A stretch of DNA of 64,000 bases from Anditalea andensis. GTDB taxonomy: Bacteria > Bacteroidota > Bacteroidia > Cytophagales > Cyclobacteriaceae. Below the pieces are notes generated by a model, which saw nothing but the letters and a program-made list of their open reading frames with translations, did no database searches and was not told the DNA's origin. Location: contig NZ_JMIH01000024.1 in assembly GCF_000714815.1 (NCBI RefSeq), positions 124,001 through 188,000 of the forward strand, written 5' to 3'. Position 1 is the first letter of the stretch. Each line of letters starts with the position of its first letter. The translations under genes and the position numbers were made by a program. This document shows, piece after piece, positions 51,262 through 61,126 of this stretch.

Positions 51262-54200
51262 ATGGAGAAACCTTTTATCATCTATAAATCAGCCGCCGGT
51301 TCGGGAAAGACCTATACCCTTACCCTCGAATACCTTAAACTGGCACTGGCCCATCCGCACGCCTATAAGTCTATCCTTGCCGTAACATTTACGAATAAAG
51401 CCACAAAGGAGATGAAAGAAAGGATACTTCATGAATTATCGAGATTGAAGCGTCAAGTGATTGTAGGGGATTTTATGGATGATGAGCTGCTGAAGCATTT
51501 TTCTATATCTCCCGAGCAGTTAAAATTTAAAGCTTCGACAGTACTTTCTGCGATCCTACATGATTATTCCAGTTTTTCGATCAGTACCATTGACAGTTTT
51601 TTTCAAAAGGTAGTCCGGGCATTTGCCAGAGAGATGGACCTGCCTGCAAAATTTGATGTAGAGTTGGATCAGGATGGTGTATTGGATAGGGTAGTGGACC
51701 GCATTATTATGAAAACAATGGATGATCCCTATCTTCACAAATGGTTGGTCGATTATGCCCAGGAGAAAATTCAGGAAGGAAAAAGCTGGGACATCCGGAG
51801 CAGCATTAAAAGTCTGGGTAAACAGATATTTCAAGAGGATTTTAAAAAATACCAGAAAGAAATTAAAATTTTCCTCAAGGACAGAGAAAATGTGGCAGAG
51901 CTGCGAAAATTTATTGAGGCCAATAGGAAATTGATTATCTTAAAGGCTGAAAAGCTAAAAATTTGGGCCAACGAGATCAGGGTAAAGCACGGTTTGGAGT
52001 GGACGGACTTTTCGGGTTCCAGTAATACTTTTGCGAAGAAGTTTGATAAGCTGGGAGATCCAGTATATCCAATTCCCGATTTAACAGAAAAACAGCAATT
52101 GCTTTGTTTGGATATAAATGGATGGTATTCTAAAAGCTGTAAAAAAATAGATAAAATTACTGCCGCGTACCATGAAGGTTTGAGGGAGATTTTAGGTAAT
52201 TTTCAATTGCTAAGAACTGATTGGAATTCCATAGATGCCATAAGAAAAAACTTTTATGTCTATGGGATTTTCAGGAATCTTCTGGACGAACTATCCGAAT
52301 TAAAGGATGAGGAGAATATCCTGATGATATCTGACGCCAATGATTTCCTAAAAGAAATTACCCAGGAGAATGACGCCCCATTTGTTTATGAAAAGGTAGG
52401 GAATAAATATCAGAACTTTCTGATAGATGAGTTTCAGGACACCAGCGGCTTTCAATGGGCCAGCTTTAAACCCCTATTGGAGAATTCACTTGGATATGGA
52501 CATACCAACCTGCTGGTGGGGGATGTAAAGCAATCCATCTATCGCTGGAGGGGAGGGGAAATGAACCTACTTTTAGAAGAAGTGGAAAACCAGATCGGTA
52601 CGGAAAGAATAGATGTGCGTAATCTGGATACTAATTTTCGAAGTTTACCGAATGTCGTGGACTTTAATAATGCAGTCTTTTCAGCGCTTCCTTCACAATT
52701 ACAACAGGTAGTGGAAACTACGTATAAGGCAACGGGAACAGATGTGTTATCAAGAGCCTATTTAGATGTGCATCAAAAAATAGCACCAAAAAAAGCGGAA
52801 TCAGTATTTAAAGGTAAGGTGAGGATCGAATTTTTGGAGGAAGACAAGGATGAAGAAGAGGGAAAGTATAAAGAGCAGGTACCCCTGAAGCTTCCTGCTA
52901 TGGTTATGGATCTTCAGGACAAAGGATATGCGCTGAAGGATATCGCCTTTCTGGTCAGAAATAAAAAAGAAGGTCAACTGATAGCCGATATCATGATGGC
53001 TACTGTAGGGCTATATCCCGGTTATCGCTTTGATGTGCTATCTGATGAGGCCATGCTCTTGGAGGTGGCACCCTCTGTCAAAGCCCTGGTAGCGGCATTC
53101 AAATACCTGTTGGATCAGGAAGATAAGGTCCAGTACAAAGCCATGTGGTATTATAGGGCAGTGATCTTTGATGAAGAGATCAGCCACGAGCTTTTTGAAA
53201 TCAATTCTCTGCCTGTTCACTTGCAGGAAAAGGCTCTGCAGATGGAGACTCAAATCGGAACGCTGCTTCAAATGCCTTTAATGGAGATGTTGGAGGAAAT
53301 GCTTGATCTCTTAGACATTGCCAAGACAGGTCAGGAACTAGCCTATGTATCCGGCTTTAAAGAGGCAGTATATGAATTTATCAGTAAGAACAGGGCCGAC
53401 CTGGCTGGGTTTCTCAACTGGTGGGAAGAGCACAAAACCAAAAGGACAGTAAAGATCCCGGAAGGCCATGACGCCATGAGGATATTAACAATCCATAAAT
53501 CTAAAGGACTTCAGTTTAAAGTGGTTTTAATGCCATTTTTGGAATGGACTATATTTGATACGGGCAAAGACAATGTTATCTGGTCACCCTATAGTGCACA
53601 GGGCCTGCCTCCGGCAGTGGTGCCACTTTCCTTAAAGAAAGAATTGGCAGATTCAGTCTTTAAGGAAACATTTGGAAATGAAGTGGTTATGGCCTATCTG
53701 GATGCGTTGAACATGTTATATGTAGCCCTTACCAGAGCAGAAGAAGTGTTTTGGGGTTTATGTCCATACAAGCCTTTTAAAAAAGATCAGTCGTATAATT
53801 ACCTGGCGATCAATCTTCAAAGGTTATTCGAGTCTGGGGATTTTGCTGCTGATCAGCTCAACTTGAACAAATTCTTTGATCCCGGAACCAGGACTTTGGA
53901 TTTGGGGGAATGGCCGGAATCTAAATTATCTTCAAAGCAGGATAGTAGTCCAAAGAGTCTTCGTTGGGAATATAAAAATTGGAAAGAGCTGCTGCAGGTA
54001 AGGAAATATGCAGGTGATTTTTCAGAAGGGGCAGTGATTTCCAAGAGAGCTTTCGGTCTTCTCATACATGAAGTGCTGGAGCATTCCAAATCTTTAGAGG
54101 ATGCGCTTTTAAACATCGAAGCCTTTTATTTTGAAGGCAGGATCAATGAAACTGAACAACAGGAAGTAGTGCTTCAGTTAAAAAAATTATTCGAACAGGA

Positions 54201-54462
54201 GCTATTCAAAAGCTGGTTTGAAGGAGAGGGAATTCTCTTATCAGAACAAGGTATCCTTTTGCCAGGGGGAAAACATAAGCGGCCAGACCGAGTGGTGTTA
54301 GATGATCATAAAGCTACAGTAGTTGATTTTAAAACAGGTGAGGAGCGGAGCCATTATGCTAGTCAAGTGAAGGAATACATGTACTTGGTAGAAGGGCTTA
54401 CCCAAAAGCCTGTAAAGGGATACCTATGTTATTTGGAGAGCGGGAATATAGTGGAGGTATAA
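51262..54462 (+). CDS. addA: AddA-like helicase-nuclease
   Basis: This 1066-aa UvrD/Rep-type helicase repairs double-strand breaks with an AddB partner. Visible in order: P-loop KSAAGSGKTYTL (res 9-20), LIDEFQDTSGFQW (Walker B), LLVGDVKQSIYRWRGGE, then RNLDTNFRS, MRILTIHKSKGLQFKVV and LNMLYVALTRAEE (motif VI). The C-terminal PD-(D/E)XK nuclease shows ATVVDFKTG (about 1020-1026) and a QVKEYMYL motif. It is 160-200 residues shorter than B. subtilis AddA. The addB homologue follows 2.5 kb later, after two unrelated genes. Upstream 540 bp (50722-51261) show no gene or clear promoter. Confidence 0.88.
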   Translation: MEKPFIIYKSAAGSGKTYTLTLEYLKLALAHPHAYKSILAVTFTNKATKEMKERILHELSRLKRQVIVGDFMDDELLKHFSISPEQLKFKASTVLSAILHDYSSFSISTIDSFFQKVVRAFAREMDLPAKFDVELDQDGVLDRVVDRIIMKTMDDPYLHKWLVDYAQEKIQEGKSWDIRSSIKSLGKQIFQEDFKKYQKEIKIFLKDRENVAELRKFIEANRKLIILKAEKLKIWANEIRVKHGLEWTDFSGSSNTFAKKFDKLGDPVYPIPDLTEKQQLLCLDINGWYSKSCKKIDKITAAYHEGLREILGNFQLLRTDWNSIDAIRKNFYVYGIFRNLLDELSELKDEENILMISDANDFLKEITQENDAPFVYEKVGNKYQNFLIDEFQDTSGFQWASFKPLLENSLGYGHTNLLVGDVKQSIYRWRGGEMNLLLEEVENQIGTERIDVRNLDTNFRSLPNVVDFNNAVFSALPSQLQQVVETTYKATGTDVLSRAYLDVHQKIAPKKAESVFKGKVRIEFLEEDKDEEEGKYKEQVPLKLPAMVMDLQDKGYALKDIAFLVRNKKEGQLIADIMMATVGLYPGYRFDVLSDEAMLLEVAPSVKALVAAFKYLLDQEDKVQYKAMWYYRAVIFDEEISHELFEINSLPVHLQEKALQMETQIGTLLQMPLMEMLEEMLDLLDIAKTGQELAYVSGFKEAVYEFISKNRADLAGFLNWWEEHKTKRTVKIPEGHDAMRILTIHKSKGLQFKVVLMPFLEWTIFDTGKDNVIWSPYSAQGLPPAVVPLSLKKELADSVFKETFGNEVVMAYLDALNMLYVALTRAEEVFWGLCPYKPFKKDQSYNYLAINLQRLFESGDFAADQLNLNKFFDPGTRTLDLGEWPESKLSSKQDSSPKSLRWEYKNWKELLQVRKYAGDFSEGAVISKRAFGLLIHEVLEHSKSLEDALLNIEAFYFEGRINETEQQEVVLQLKKLFEQELFKSWFEGEGILLSEQGILLPGGKHKRPDRVVLDDHKATVVDFKTGEERSHYASQVKEYMYLVEGLTQKPVKGYLCYLESGNIVEV

Positions 54463-54584
54463 GGTGGATACTTAAATATAAAACTAATTATTATTTAATT
54501 GCGTACATTTTTTTATGTTCAAAAACTATAATTGTCGCATAACGGAGAACATTTACGTACAGTTATAACACCTTAATATTTTTT

Positions 54585-55301
54585 ATGAAAAAACATCTAC
54601 TGCTTTGCCTTACATTAATGATAACCTTGCAGGTTTATAGCCAAACAAACAACTGGATGATTTCCTCCGAGATTTCTCCTCTGTCGAGATCAGGAAATGA
54701 GCGGGTACTTAATAATCCCTCAGGATTAAACATGGAATGGAGAAATAGGGTCGGGTTCAAGCTTGGCGAACAGACCATGATGGGGCTTTCTGCTAGTTAT
54801 CGGCATTATAGCTTGAAAGAAGTTATAGAGTTACCTATTGGATATGAATACCAGCTTAATAACCACCTTTTGGGTATAGGATCATTCCTTACTCAGTATT
54901 ACCATATTGCCCCCCGCTTACATTTACAGACTACAGCTTATCTGCAGGTTGAGCAGGGAAAGGGAACTTACCAAAACACTAGTCTTGGTACAGGTGCTAA
55001 TGCTTCAAATGGCATAATGGTGGGTGTTTTACTACCTCCACATCTTATAGAGAACAATACTTTTCGGGAAAGAAACTTCTTCGCAGGGCTGGAATTTGGT
55101 GGCAGTTATTTTATCACTGATAGATGGATTATACAAACCAATATCAATTTATTACAGTACGAAAATTATAGGAATACCTATGTTGATGCACCACAAACAG
55201 AAATAACAAGGCCGGTTGAGCAGGAAGGAAGTGGATTTTCGTTCCTGACTGATCGTACCATCGTTCATTTTGGTGTAATGGTGCTTTTGGGAAAAAACTG
55301 A
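54585..55301 (+). CDS. Predicted outer-membrane beta-barrel protein (238 aa)
   Basis: A 238-aa exported protein with a signal peptide (1-19, ending VYSQ). The mature part alternates aromatic and polar residues in strand-like blocks: GFKLGEQTMMGLSASYRHYS, YEYQLNNHLLGIGSFLTQYY, LHLQTTAYLQVEQGKG, FFAGLEFGGSYFITDRW and TIVHFGVMVLL, typical of an 8- to 10-strand barrel. No family can be named. It sits inside the gap between addA and addB, 122 bp after addA, and has no evident role in recombination. Confidence 0.7.
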   Translation: MKKHLLLCLTLMITLQVYSQTNNWMISSEISPLSRSGNERVLNNPSGLNMEWRNRVGFKLGEQTMMGLSASYRHYSLKEVIELPIGYEYQLNNHLLGIGSFLTQYYHIAPRLHLQTTAYLQVEQGKGTYQNTSLGTGANASNGIMVGVLLPPHLIENNTFRERNFFAGLEFGGSYFITDRWIIQTNINLLQYENYRNTYVDAPQTEITRPVEQEGSGFSFLTDRTIVHFGVMVLLGKN

Positions 55302-55462
55302 TCAGGTGGAGTATATGTGTATGATATCCGTTATGTGTGAATGTATATTCCCAATCATCCTTAATTCTTTACTGATATTCAAATAGCTCAATCTCCGTTT
55401 TTAATACTCGGGCATATTTCCTTAAATTTTTTTCTTCCTCTTAAATGTTTCAAAAGATTATT

Positions 55463-55470
55463 TAGCTTTG
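55463..55470 (+). promoter_or_regulatory. -7 box for the MFS transporter gene
   Basis: TAGCTTTG matches TAnnTTTG exactly, 19 bp before the ATG at 55490, suggesting this gene has its own promoter and is not read only from addA. Confidence 0.45.
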
Positions 55471-55489
55471 GAAAATTATTCATAACATA

Positions 55490-56803
55490 ATGAGCAGGAA
55501 GAAAACGCAGACAGCATGGGCCATGTACGACTGGGCCAATTCGGTATACAGTCTTGTGATCACGTCTACCATTTTTCCGGTTTATTTCAATAGTGTTACG
55601 ACTTCCGAAGCGTGGGGGGACAGGGTAAGGTTCTTTGGAATTGAGATCATAAATACGGTCCTCTATTCGTATTCTATTTCTTTTTCTTTTCTGGTAATTG
55701 CCATCATATCACCACTGCTTTCCGGCATGGCGGATTCCAGTGGCAAGAAATTATTGTATATGAAAATATTTGCCTATCTGGGATCAGTTTCCTGTGTAGG
55801 TCTTTTCTTTTTTGAGGGGGATAACCTGGAGTATGGCATCATCTGTGCCATGTTGGCGAGTATAGGGTATGCCGGCAGTATTGTGTTTTATAATGCTTTT
55901 CTTCCGGAGATAGCCACCGATGACGAAGTGGACGTCCTAAGTGCCAAAGGTTTCAGCCTAGGATATATCGGTAGTGTGGTCTTATTGGTATTAAATCTTT
56001 TTATGATAGAAATGCCCGGCTTCTTTGGTTTATCTGATGGTGGCCAGGCAGCGCGCTGGTCATTTCTCATCACCGGGATATGGTGGGCCGGTTTTTCGCA
56101 GATTCCCTTTCGGTATCTCCCTGATAATCCCCATGGCAAAAAAGTCAAAAACAGGCTTCTGTTGAAAGGGTATGATGAAATCAGTAAAGTTTACAAAGTA
56201 GTAAGATCATCTACTGCGATGACCCGTTTTTTGGCAGCCTTCCTATTTTACAGCATGGGAGTACAGACGGTAATGTATCTCGCGGCTTCCTTTGGCGATA
56301 AAGAGCTGGGTCTGCCGGGGGATAAACTGATCATTACCATTCTGATCATCCAGATCGTCGCAATATTTGGTAGTTATCTTTTTGCCTATCTTTCAAAGTC
56401 ATTGGGCAATAGGATCTCTCTGGTAATAATGATCATGATATGGGTCATGATTTGCGTATCAGCCTATTTTGTCCAAAGCGAATATGAATTTTATTCCCTG
56501 GCCTTTGTTGTAGGGCTGGTGATGGGGGGCATACAGTCACAGTCCAGATCAACTTATTCAAAAATGATACCGGTGGAAACGACTGATAATGCGTCTTTCT
56601 TCAGCTTCTTTGATGTGACAGAGAAAGTTGCCATCGTGTTGGGTACTTTTACCTACGGCTTCATCGAACATCTTACCGGAAACATGAGGTACAGCGCTTT
56701 ATTCCTTGGTATTTTTTTCCTGTTGGGACTGATTTTCCTCATCAGTCTAAAACTTCCCCAACCACAAAGGACAGAGAGTCATCTCAGACATGACCAGGGA
56801 TAG
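55490..56803 (+). CDS. MFS transporter, UMF1/Atg22-like
   Basis: A 437-aa membrane protein with 12 predicted segments. It opens with TAWAMYDWANSVYSLVITSTIFPVYF, the signature start of the UMF1 (vacuole effluxer Atg22-like) subfamily, and has GMADSSGKKLLYMK between TM2 and TM3, GGIQSQSRSTYSKMIP in the second half and FFSFFDVTEKVAIVLGTF near the end. Relatives export amino acids or related small molecules. No operon partner supports a substrate. It separates addA from addB and carries its own -7 box. Confidence 0.88.
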   Translation: MSRKKTQTAWAMYDWANSVYSLVITSTIFPVYFNSVTTSEAWGDRVRFFGIEIINTVLYSYSISFSFLVIAIISPLLSGMADSSGKKLLYMKIFAYLGSVSCVGLFFFEGDNLEYGIICAMLASIGYAGSIVFYNAFLPEIATDDEVDVLSAKGFSLGYIGSVVLLVLNLFMIEMPGFFGLSDGGQAARWSFLITGIWWAGFSQIPFRYLPDNPHGKKVKNRLLLKGYDEISKVYKVVRSSTAMTRFLAAFLFYSMGVQTVMYLAASFGDKELGLPGDKLIITILIIQIVAIFGSYLFAYLSKSLGNRISLVIMIMIWVMICVSAYFVQSEYEFYSLAFVVGLVMGGIQSQSRSTYSKMIPVETTDNASFFSFFDVTEKVAIVLGTFTYGFIEHLTGNMRYSALFLGIFFLLGLIFLISLKLPQPQRTESHLRHDQG

Positions 56804-56980
56804 AATTTTAAACATAACAAATTGACTATCATTTAATCTGAGCATTTATTCATTCTTATTAGTAACTCCTTACTTATCCCAAATGATCAATTCTGATTTT
56901 TTTGCGTCATCTCCTGTCATTAATTTTTTTTACATGTTAAAAAATCCGTGATTTGCTTATCCTGATGCACTAGAAAAATA

Positions 56981-59857
56981 ATGATGAATAGCTTTTTAGA
57001 GAATACCGCGAAAGACATTTTAGCCATATACCCCTTTCTTAAAGATCTGGTGATCGTACTGCCCAATAGACGGGCTGGGTTATTTTTTACTAAGCATCTG
57101 GGCAACCTTATCGACAAGCCACAGTGGCTGCCGGAGGTCAAAACGGTAGAGGACATTTTCTACGGTTATGCAGGAGCACGTCCGGCAGATAACCTCACCT
57201 TGATCTTTGAACTTTATAAGGTATACAAATCTTTACATCCCGATCCTGAAAATTTTGACAAATTTTATTATTGGGGAGAAATGATTTTGAAAGACTTCAA
57301 TGATGTGGATCAGTTTATGGTCAATGCCGAAAAACTTTACCACCACCTTTCGGAAATAAAAGAATTTGAAACTGATTTAAGTTACTTGACTGAAAGTCAG
57401 GTTCAGCTTATCAAGGAATTTTGGAAGTCATTTGAAAAGCAGGATAAAGGACATCAGGAGAAATTTCTTCACTTTTGGCAAATGCTTATTGCTCTTTACA
57501 GCAATTTCAAGGCAAGACTGAATGAAAGTAGGATGGCTTATTCGGGAATGTTGTACCGTCAGGTGGTTGAAAATCTAGCTAGAATAAAAAGACCTGATAA
57601 GCAATATATATTTATCGGCTTTAATGCTTTTACCAAAACGGAAGAATTGCTTCTAAAACACTTCATCAGCCAATTTGGGGCAAAGGTTTATTGGGATGTT
57701 GATAAATACTATCTAAACGATAAAATCCAGGAAGCCGGCTTATTTTTTAGAGATTATGTCAAGGATCCTATCTTTGGCCCGACCTTTCCTGAATTTTTAC
57801 CGGCCAATATCGGGAAGAAAAGGGCCAGGATCAAAACTTATTCTATCCCGCTAAAAGTAAACCAGGCAAACCTGGTGGGCGAACTCCTCAATTCCATATC
57901 TCCAGAAGAAAAAATGGAAGAGACCGTAGTAGTACTTCCCGATGAACAATTACTATTTCCGGTTTTACATACCTTGCCACATGGTATTGATAAAGTCAAT
58001 GTGACTATGGGATATCCGGTGAAGAATGCACCTGTATACGCCTTTCTGGAGGCGGTGCTGGATATGCAGCAATATATCAAGGCAGAAGAGACCAAAACCC
58101 TTTATTACCATAAGCCCTTGATAGACCTACTTACATCAGTCTATCTTAAAAACAGTAATGAAGCCTTTGTAAATAAACTGTTGATCGATATACAGGAATC
58201 CAATATGGTCTATGTTTCCCAGGAAAGGTTGCATGAGGGAGGGCCATTTTTTAAATTGATTTTTCATAAACTCTCCCTCACTGAACTTTTTCCCTATCTC
58301 GGGAATCTGATCAAAGCACTGGCAGAACAGCAGAAAGAGGAACCGCTTCAGCGAAGTTATCTGTTCCAGACCTTTAAACAGCTGAACCGCCTACAGGCTA
58401 TTCTTGATAATCAGGATGAGGTGCAGGTGAATATGGATTTTTTTCTGAGTTTATTCCGAAAAATTTTCAGGGAAGTAAAGTTGCCCTTTGAAGGGGAACC
58501 GCTGGAGGGACTTCAGGTAATGGGGGTACTGGAAACAAGAAACCTTGATTTCCGTCGGGTGATCATCTGTAATATGAATGAAGAAAGTTTCCCCCCGGCG
58601 GGCAAGCTTAATTCAATGATACCATTCAACCTCCGCAGGGCTTTCAATCTGCCCGTACAGGAACAAAACGACGCGATATATGCCTACACCTTCTACAGGC
58701 TGCTGCACAGTGCAGAGGAGGTTCATATGATCTATACGACGGCAGCTGATCAGGGCAAAGCGGGGGAGAGGAGCCGGTACGTCCATCAGATCATGGAAGA
58801 GATGGATCTACCGGAAGAAGATAAGAATGAGGAGGTGATCTACGTGCCGGTGGATCTGACATCGGCACGGGAGATCAGCATACCCAAGTCACCGGAGATT
58901 ATGATCCAGTTGGAGCGATATGTAGTGAAAGGAGAGCTGGCGCATACTACTGCATTTTCACCCTCAGCCCTTAACCTATGGCTGGACTGTAGACTGAAGT
59001 TTTATATGAAGTACATTGCCGGCATAGTAGAAAAAGAAGAAGTAAATGAAGAGGTGGACCCTGCTGTATTTGGAAATCTGGCCCATTTGAGTCTAGAAAA
59101 ACTATATGGGGGCTATATGGAAAGAAAAAAAAGAACGGTTATTCACAAAGAGGATTTTAAAGAACTCACCTCATATGTTTTTCCTTCTATTGAAAAGGCC
59201 ATCAGAGAGCAGTATCATCTGGAAGAGCATGTAGAGGTAAAGCTGAACGGTCAGCTGGCTATTGCCAGGGATGTTTTGCAGAAGTATATATTAGGTGTAC
59301 TAAAAATAGATGAGGATACCGCTCCTTTTGAAATCATCTCCCTTGAGGCACAGAAAAGATACAAAACTTCAATGGCTATAAATACAGCTTCTGGTAATGT
59401 GGAGGTAGCTGTGGGCGGGATTATAGATAGGGTGGATAAAGTAGGGGATATCATCAGACTTATCGATTACAAGTCTGGTATAGATACGAAAAATTTTCCG
59501 GATATAGCGTCACTTTTTGACAGAGAGTCAAACAAGCGCAATAAGGCTGCAATGCAGACTTTGCTTTATGGATTTCTTTATCAGGCTACGTTTCCAGATA
59601 ACTCTCTCAGATTAAAGCCGGCTATTTTTAATCTAAGAGAAATTTTCAAAGATGATTTTAACCCTTATTTACACCATAAACCCGAGCAATATAAACCTTC
59701 CATGGAGCTGGAAGATTACATGGAATTTCATGGGGAATTTGTGCTAGGTCTAAAGGGTTTGTTGGAAGAAATTTTTGATCCAAAAGTGCCCTTTGATCAG
59801 ACTGCCAAAATTGAAAAATGTAAATCCTGTAGTTTTAGTGAGATATGTGGAAGGTAA
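56981..59857 (+). CDS. addB: AddB-like nuclease subunit with iron-sulphur cluster
   Basis: A 958-aa partner of AddA. N-terminal LKDLVIVLPNRRAGLFF resembles the inactive helicase-like domain start; LEGLQVMGVLETRNLDFRRVIICNMNEESFP is the motif IV-V-like region. The PD-(D/E)XK nuclease lies near 800-870: GIIDRVDKVGDIIRLIDYKSG. Cys670 (LDCRLKFYMKYIAG) plus Cys947, Cys950 and Cys956 (CKSCSFSEICG) have the C...CxxCxxxxxC arrangement of the AddB 4Fe-4S clasp. It is shorter than firmicute AddB. Expected to act with AddA in DNA end resection. Confidence 0.87.
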   Translation: MMNSFLENTAKDILAIYPFLKDLVIVLPNRRAGLFFTKHLGNLIDKPQWLPEVKTVEDIFYGYAGARPADNLTLIFELYKVYKSLHPDPENFDKFYYWGEMILKDFNDVDQFMVNAEKLYHHLSEIKEFETDLSYLTESQVQLIKEFWKSFEKQDKGHQEKFLHFWQMLIALYSNFKARLNESRMAYSGMLYRQVVENLARIKRPDKQYIFIGFNAFTKTEELLLKHFISQFGAKVYWDVDKYYLNDKIQEAGLFFRDYVKDPIFGPTFPEFLPANIGKKRARIKTYSIPLKVNQANLVGELLNSISPEEKMEETVVVLPDEQLLFPVLHTLPHGIDKVNVTMGYPVKNAPVYAFLEAVLDMQQYIKAEETKTLYYHKPLIDLLTSVYLKNSNEAFVNKLLIDIQESNMVYVSQERLHEGGPFFKLIFHKLSLTELFPYLGNLIKALAEQQKEEPLQRSYLFQTFKQLNRLQAILDNQDEVQVNMDFFLSLFRKIFREVKLPFEGEPLEGLQVMGVLETRNLDFRRVIICNMNEESFPPAGKLNSMIPFNLRRAFNLPVQEQNDAIYAYTFYRLLHSAEEVHMIYTTAADQGKAGERSRYVHQIMEEMDLPEEDKNEEVIYVPVDLTSAREISIPKSPEIMIQLERYVVKGELAHTTAFSPSALNLWLDCRLKFYMKYIAGIVEKEEVNEEVDPAVFGNLAHLSLEKLYGGYMERKKRTVIHKEDFKELTSYVFPSIEKAIREQYHLEEHVEVKLNGQLAIARDVLQKYILGVLKIDEDTAPFEIISLEAQKRYKTSMAINTASGNVEVAVGGIIDRVDKVGDIIRLIDYKSGIDTKNFPDIASLFDRESNKRNKAAMQTLLYGFLYQATFPDNSLRLKPAIFNLREIFKDDFNPYLHHKPEQYKPSMELEDYMEFHGEFVLGLKGLLEEIFDPKVPFDQTAKIEKCKSCSFSEICGR

Positions 59858-60544
59858 TTAGAGTTTTTTATTGGTATTTTTTATTGCTTGTATTTCCCTT
59901 TTCCAAATTGTATTGGACAGTAAAAAAGGGATGTGAGATTTAATATATAGAACTAAGTAGTGTATAAAATTGTACCTTTTGATAAAGGATACGCTATAAA
60001 TATGTCTCAGACTTAGGGTAAATATCCCCTTATTTTTTCAGCCCATACATAGTTGCAAATATGTCCCCATGTTCTGATTTTTTATGATTTTTATTCAGGC
60101 GCCGGCCTTATGGAAGGCGGTAGGTAGGTTGTTATTCATATTAGATTCTATTCCCTACTGTTGGCCTAGCATCCTAGAATAGGAAGGGCTGGGTTATAAT
60201 AGGGGATATGTTTTTCATACTGTATGTTTCGGCATAAAAGGGAGATGCTATCTTATAGGTGTATCATTAAACAGTCTTTTTTCGTCCCGTTGAACTGGTT
60301 ACAACAGCAATAAATAGGTTGCCCGGATAATGGCGTAAGTGCTGGGTGAGTACATGCCAGATGAGTTCCAAGAGCCTACTGAGCTACCAATTACCACTCT
60401 AGCACAGAATAAATAAAGGTAATAAAGGCTGAGCAGTAGGTTATCTATAAGAAATTGCCACTTTTCATTTTAGTTTAAAGGTACTTAAATAAACTTTTAA
60501 GTCAGGTAACATAAATAATTGATTTAAAGACATATAATTAATTA

Positions 60545-60573
60545 TTAGGCAAGGCTAAATTAGTCTAGCCTAA
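60545..60573. promoter_or_regulatory. Palindrome upstream of an orphan receiver gene
   Basis: TTAGGCAAGGCTAA and TTAGTCTAGCCTAA are inverted copies (12 of 14 positions match) separated by one base, 113 bp before the receiver gene ATG at 60686. Shape suits a dimeric operator more than a hairpin terminator. The surrounding gap (59858-60685, 828 bp) shows no gene, tRNA or repeat that I can support. Confidence 0.35.
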
Positions 60574-60685
60574 ATATATTAGTTAAGTCTAAATCGGCAT
60601 TCCTATATCTATTCTGTAGTCTCATGATGATTTTTCATATTTTAGAATGATTTTTGTTTTTAGAATACCACCCGAATAATTGATT

Positions 60686-61054
60686 ATGATTTTAAAGAAG
60701 ACCAGCTCTATATTGATAGTGGATGATGATAAGGTACAGCATATGATCAACCGTAAAATTCTGCACAGATTTGATCCTACATTAAATCTTTATTTTTTCG
60801 ATAATCCACTTGAAGCATTGGAATGGCTAAAGGATAATTCAGCGGATATTTTGCTATTGGATATAAATATGCCAGAGATGAAAGGATGGGAATTTTTAGA
60901 AATTATGACAGAACGTGGAATAAATATGGAAGTAAAAATGTTGTCTTCGAGTATTGATCCAAGAGATATAGATAAAAGTAAAAAATATAAACTGGTAAGT
61001 GGTTTTTTGGTTAAGCCTTTAAACAATACAGTGATAGATGAGCTTTTGAATTGA
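60686..61054 (+). CDS. Single-domain response regulator
   Basis: A 122-aa stand-alone receiver. Acidic pocket Asp13/Asp14 (IVDDDKVQ), phosphoacceptor Asp59 in LLLLDINMPEMKGWEF, and Lys110 in FLVKPLNN are present. This is the CheY/PAS-linked-type receiver common in Cytophagales, where such proteins often serve light-sensing or other kinases. No kinase or output domain is nearby. A TTG codon at 60680 in frame would add two residues; ATG at 60686 is preferred. It is 72 bp before mlaE but the link to lipid transport is unlikely. Confidence 0.9.
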   Translation: MILKKTSSILIVDDDKVQHMINRKILHRFDPTLNLYFFDNPLEALEWLKDNSADILLLDINMPEMKGWEFLEIMTERGINMEVKMLSSSIDPRDIDKSKKYKLVSGFLVKPLNNTVIDELLN

Positions 61055-61126
61055 AGGGTTTTTATTACTTATTTTCAGTTAGTCAAAGATTATTGATTAG
61101 CTTCGCATTTTAGAATTAAATAATAT

